From contig CP046177.1 of the NCBI GenBank assembly GCA_014075215.1, positions 930,001 through 994,000 of the forward strand: DNA of 64,000 nt. The letters run 5' to 3'. How positions within the stretch are numbered: position 1 is the first letter of the stretch; each line of letters opens with the position of its first letter. Positions 61,128 to 64,000 of the stretch are shown here, piece after piece. Origin of the DNA: Flavobacteriaceae bacterium. Lineage in GTDB: Bacteria > Bacteroidota > Bacteroidia > Flavobacteriales > Flavobacteriaceae. Position numbers and translations under genes: made by a program. The notes beneath the pieces are model-generated. The model saw nothing but the letters and a program-made list of their open reading frames with translations, was not told the origin of the DNA and made no database searches.

Positions 61128-61287
61128 GAACTCGTTTAGACTTTTTGGGTTTAAGCGAAAATTAGAAGTTTTTAGATCTGTTGAAGGCTTTTTTGAGTTG
61201 TATAGCAGTGCTACGGAAGGAAAAAAAGACAAGAACAGAGCAGAAAACAGCAATTTTTTAGCAAATTCAAAAAATCTAAACGAGTTC
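61128..61287 (+). repeat. GAACTC element, long form, between rpoA and rplQ
   Basis: The 160-bp element has ends gaactcgtttagac and gtctaaacgagttc-like (tctaaacgagttc) and is the reverse-complement counterpart of 6997-7156. The sequence aacatctaa flanks it at 61118-61126 and 61288-61296, a possible 9-bp duplication, although the surrounding sequence is repetitive. Confidence 0.8.
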
Positions 61288-61309
61288 AACATCTAAAATC
61301 TAAAAAACA

Positions 61310-61804
61310 ATGAGACACGGAAAAAAGTTTAATCATTTAAGTAGAAAAACGGCTCATAGAAAATCAATGTTAGCAAATATGGCCTGTTCATTAATAGAGC
61401 ACAAACGAATTAACACAACCGTAGCCAAGGCAAAAGCCTTACGGGTGTTTGTTGAGCCGCTGTTAACAAAATCCAAGCAAGACACAACACATAATAGAAG
61501 AGTTGTATTTAGCTATTTGAGAAACAAGTATGCAGTAACGGAATTATTTAAAGAAATAGCTGTTAAAATTGCAGACAGGCCGGGAGGATATGTACGTATT
61601 ATTAAATTAGGAAACCGCCAGGGAGATAATGCCCCGATGGCAATGATGGAATTAGTTGACTATAATGAATTGTATAATCCCAAAGGGAAGAAAGCCAAGA
61701 AATCAACTCGTAGGAGTAGAAGTAAAAAAACGACCAATGAACCTGTAGCAGAAGGAGAGGCCGTAGAAGTAGAAAAAACGACCACTAAAGAAACTTCAGA
61801 ATAA
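61310..61804 (+). CDS. rplQ: 50S ribosomal protein L17
   Basis: L17 lies near the tunnel exit. The 164-aa protein shows MRHGKKFNHLSRKTAHRKSM, NMACSLIEHKRINTTVAKAK and PGGYVRIIKLGNRQGDNAPM. The C-terminal extension rich in Lys, Thr and Glu is usual in Bacteroidota. It ends the alpha operon and is followed by a terminator. Confidence 0.98.
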   Translation: MRHGKKFNHLSRKTAHRKSMLANMACSLIEHKRINTTVAKAKALRVFVEPLLTKSKQDTTHNRRVVFSYLRNKYAVTELFKEIAVKIADRPGGYVRIIKLGNRQGDNAPMAMMELVDYNELYNPKGKKAKKSTRRSRSKKTTNEPVAEGEAVEVEKTTTKETSE

Positions 61805-61828
61805 TATGAAGGTGATATCAAATTATAT

Positions 61829-61862
61829 AAAAAGGATAAACGTAAATGCTTATCCTTTTTTT
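61829..61862 (+). terminator. Intrinsic terminator after rplQ
   Basis: The inverted repeat aaaaaggataa / ttatccttttt with a 10-nt loop is followed by a T-run. It ends the ribosomal supercluster. Confidence 0.82.
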
Positions 61863-61864
61863 AT

Positions 61865-61964
61865 GAACTCATTTAAACTTTTTGGATGTAAGCGAAAATT
61901 AGAAGTTTTTAACTCTGTTGAAAGCTTTTTTGAGTTGCATAGCAGTGCTACGGAAGGAGAAAAG
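61865..61964 (+). repeat. GAACTC element, truncated copy
   Basis: About 100 bases match the left part of the 160-bp element (gaactcatttaaac to gtgctacggaagga); the right end is missing. The secreted-protein gene starts just behind it at 61971, so the element now forms its upstream region. Confidence 0.75.
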
Positions 61965-62427
61965 TTCTTTATGTCAAAAAAAATAAATTATAAAATTTTA
62001 ATATGTAGTTTGATACTATTTGTTTTTATGACGAACCCTGTCTGTTCACAAAACTTACCTTCTATTGTTAATGAGGGTAATTACCTGAAATCTGATCAAT
62101 TAAAATCGAATTACGAAGAAACGATAGAAGGTTCTATCTACCTTACAAAAGAATTTAAGCCTTTGATGGTAACAGTGAATCGTGAAAAAATAACATATCC
62201 CGAAGCGATCTATGATATAAAGAATAGTGGGTTTATTGTAAAAAAACAAAATGGCTCTCTGGCAGTTATAGATGATACAAAAATCACCGAAATATTATTT
62301 GAAGGGCAGAGATTTAAAAAAATAGATGGGATATATTACGTAATGCTGTTTGAAGTTTGAAGGGGTGCATAACATTTTGTCGCGAAATAGTTATTTTTAA
62401 GGATTAACTTTTAAAAGCGACACCATT

Positions 62428-62640
62428 ATGATTAGCGAAGAGGAATTTTTAGCCCAAGCCAAGAAGCGTTATCAAGCGATAGCAAAATTATCAAACATAA
62501 AGAGTTACTATGATTACGAAAAGACTTTTGATCAAATATGGACGGACTATGGTCGAGAGGTTTTAGAGAGAAGTATAAGCGAACCATCTAAAGACAGGCG
62601 TAAAAAAAAACTTATCACGTTACGGAAAGATAGAGATTAA
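62428..62640 (+). CDS. ISKra4-type transposase, N-terminal frame (copy 3)
   Basis: This is identical to the 70-aa product at 36038-36250, including the A9 tract (62602-62610). Confidence 0.85.
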   Translation: MISEEEFLAQAKKRYQAIAKLSNIKSYYDYEKTFDQIWTDYGREVLERSISEPSKDRRKKKLITLRKDRD

Positions 62641-62692
62641 CAACACTCATCCCTTTAGTGAAAAAGTCAATGGATTTAAGATAAGTCCCTAT

Positions 62693-63634
62693 ATGCAAGA
62701 CAAAATGATTTATATTGGTCAAAACGATTGTTATGGAGATGGTCATGAAGTTTTATCGAATCTTCTAGGTGTTTCAGTCAATGCGATGCAGCTTTACAGA
62801 GTCACAGACTTTTATGGTGGTTTATTAGAGCAAGAAAAAGTATTGGAGGTTGATGCCGTTGAACCTGATATTCTTAAGGTAGATAACCAAGAGTGCATAT
62901 ATGCTATGGTCGATGGGTCGATGCTTTTCACTCGGGAAGAGGCTTGGAAAGAAGTAAAATTAGGCAGAATTTTTAAACAGAGTAGCTGTATGGACATATC
63001 AAATAAACGTGGATGGATACGCCATTCGTTGTATGAAGCATATTTAGGCAAAGCTGATAAGTTTACAGATAGAATGGATAGATACTTAGGCTGTTACAGG
63101 AGTATTGATAAGCGACTGATTTTTGTTGGTGATGGTGCTAGATGGATATGGAAATGGGTAGATCAACATTACCCTTTTGCCACACAAATATTGGATTGGT
63201 ATCATGCTTTAGAACATTTACACGATTTTGCTAAGGTTTGTCTCTCTAATCAAGAGTCATATAACAGTTGGGTTGGTCAACAGGAGCAACTACTAAAAAA
63301 CAGTCAAGTAAATCAAGTCATTGAGAATATCAAAAACTTAGAATTGACAAAGCAAAATCAACGTAAACAACAAAGCCAACTTATCACATATTATACCGAA
63401 AATAGGTCGCGTATGGACTATCAGCAATATCAAAATACAGGAGCAGGTATTATAGGATCTGGAGCCATAGAAGCAGCTAACAGGGAGGTTGTTCAAAAAA
63501 GAATGAAACTCTCTGGACAACGTTGGTCTAAAATTGGAGCTCAAAATATGCTCACATTAAGAACAACTAAACTGAGTGATAAATGGAACAAAGTAGTTAA
63601 CCTAATCTGTACTGAGAAAAATAAAGCTGCTTAA
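62693..63634 (+). CDS. ISKra4-type transposase, catalytic frame (copy 3)
   Basis: This is identical to the product at 36303-37244, with the complete DDE-type motif set. All three transposase copies in the window share the same translated sequence. Confidence 0.9.
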   Translation: MQDKMIYIGQNDCYGDGHEVLSNLLGVSVNAMQLYRVTDFYGGLLEQEKVLEVDAVEPDILKVDNQECIYAMVDGSMLFTREEAWKEVKLGRIFKQSSCMDISNKRGWIRHSLYEAYLGKADKFTDRMDRYLGCYRSIDKRLIFVGDGARWIWKWVDQHYPFATQILDWYHALEHLHDFAKVCLSNQESYNSWVGQQEQLLKNSQVNQVIENIKNLELTKQNQRKQQSQLITYYTENRSRMDYQQYQNTGAGIIGSGAIEAANREVVQKRMKLSGQRWSKIGAQNMLTLRTTKLSDKWNKVVNLICTEKNKAA

Positions 63635-64000
63635 AACGACAAAATGTTATGCACCCGTTTGAAGGAATGTACTCTTTTTTAAAATCATATCAACTTGTTA
63701 TTGTAAGCGGAGCAAAAGACCCGATTTCCCAGAGTAAAATCTCATCTGATAAATATGCTCATAAAGAAATGTATTACTACCTTATAAATGACGAGATAAA
63801 TAAGTTAAAACTTAATAAAAAAGGAATTGTAAAAGTTTTTGGTAAAGAAAATTTCACAATAGTTAAAAAATATGCTAAAAAACAGAAGCTATCTTTTAGA
63901 GATGAAAAGGATGTCATTCACATTTTTACTTACTATAACTCTCAACTTAAATAAGTTTTTAATATTTTTTGTTGCAAATTATGAAATATAAACATAGAAC

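Larger units (their letters stand above)
62363..63656 (+). mobile_element. ISKra4-type insertion sequence, copy 3
   Basis: The 1294-bp element has the same 20-bp terminal inverted repeats and an 8-bp duplication gtttgaag (62355-62362, 63657-63664). It is in the same orientation as copy 1 and interrupts a secreted-protein gene. Confidence 0.95.
61971..63954 (+). pseudogene. Secreted protein gene interrupted by ISKra4 copy 3
   Basis: The 5' part (61971-62354) encodes a signal peptide (LICSLILFVFMTNPVCSQ) and a beta-rich domain ending ...YYVMLFE. The 3' part (63664-63954) continues GMYSFLKSYQLVIVSGAKDP and ends in a Lys-rich VFGKENFTIVKKYAKKQ domain. Joined, they give about 224 aa. The junction carries an extra 7-bp tandem tttgaag besides the 8-bp IS duplication, so loss of one such unit is needed for the frames to meet. 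The ATG at 61971 is preferred because the signal peptide starts there. No family is recognised. Confidence 0.7.

Noticed and set aside
1..64000. CRISPR arrays, tRNA or rRNA genes
   Set aside because: No regularly spaced short repeats and no cloverleaf-like or rRNA-like sequence were recognised by eye. A tRNA scan would be decisive.

Overview
The window looks like a chromosomal segment of a marine-type Flavobacteriaceae (Bacteroidota). The evidence is low GC, promoters of the Bacteroidota type (TTG, 19-20 nt, TAnnTTTG), no visible Shine-Dalgarno sequences, many signal-peptide lipoproteins, the DUF1599-folP-cdaA neighbourhood and a ribosomal protein supercluster with flavobacterial protein lengths. 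Genus is not settled from sequence alone. The genome is rich in insertion sequences (ISs): I see ISKra4-type (three identical copies), ISL3/ISAon1-type, IS1595-type, IS3-type and IS110-type elements, plus at least four families of short non-autonomous repeats.

Layout. 1-4.0 kb: a NarL/LuxR response regulator, a lipoprotein and a TPR histidine kinase, facing a phosphodiesterase. 4.2-12.4 kb: housekeeping genes (truA, an MsbA-like ABC exporter, cdaA, folP, DUF1599, a DoxX-like protein, SRPBCC/GyrI, crcB). 12.4-14.1 kb: an ISAon1-type element inserted into a 162-bp miniature element. 14.1-16.2 kb: a DUF1684 lipoprotein, a 28-aa ORF with a terminator, and an MFS transporter. 16.3-23.3 kb: an accessory block bounded by 94-bp direct repeats of the 3' end of an SRPBCC gene. 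It holds a frameshifted surface GH19 hydrolase with a small downstream partner gene, a decayed and divergent copy of the same pair split by an IS1595 element, and an IS3 element split by an IS110 element. 23.2-29.2 kb: SRPBCC and CocE-type hydrolase genes, a methyltransferase broken by the 162-bp miniature element, sigZ with an unannotated 35-aa Cys-rich metallothionein-like gene, a GbsR regulator and a TIGR01777 epimerase. 29.6-31.0 kb: a SymE-like gene, an XRE regulator and a DUF3800 gene. 31.1-35.8 kb: cinA, a FAH-family gene, menB and an Omp85-type outer-membrane protein.

37.4-61.8 kb: the ribosomal supercluster. The rpsL-rpsG-fusA-rpsJ block is separated from rplC-...-rplQ by about 5.9 kb holding two surface-protein genes, a ferredoxin, an acyl-CoA reductase and an IS. 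Both blocks have a nearly identical promoter, and in both an ISKra4 copy sits 16-17 bp upstream of the -33 box. A YD/RHS-like repeat lipoprotein is embedded between rplP and rpmC. A third ISKra4 copy splits a secreted-protein gene at the right end.

The strongest candidates for something undescribed are the GH19 toxin-like/partner module with its decayed divergent duplicate, the lipoprotein inside the ribosomal operon, the Cys-rich peptide beside sigZ, and the paired IS insertions upstream of ribosomal promoters. All functional readings are inferences from motifs and context; no database search was run.
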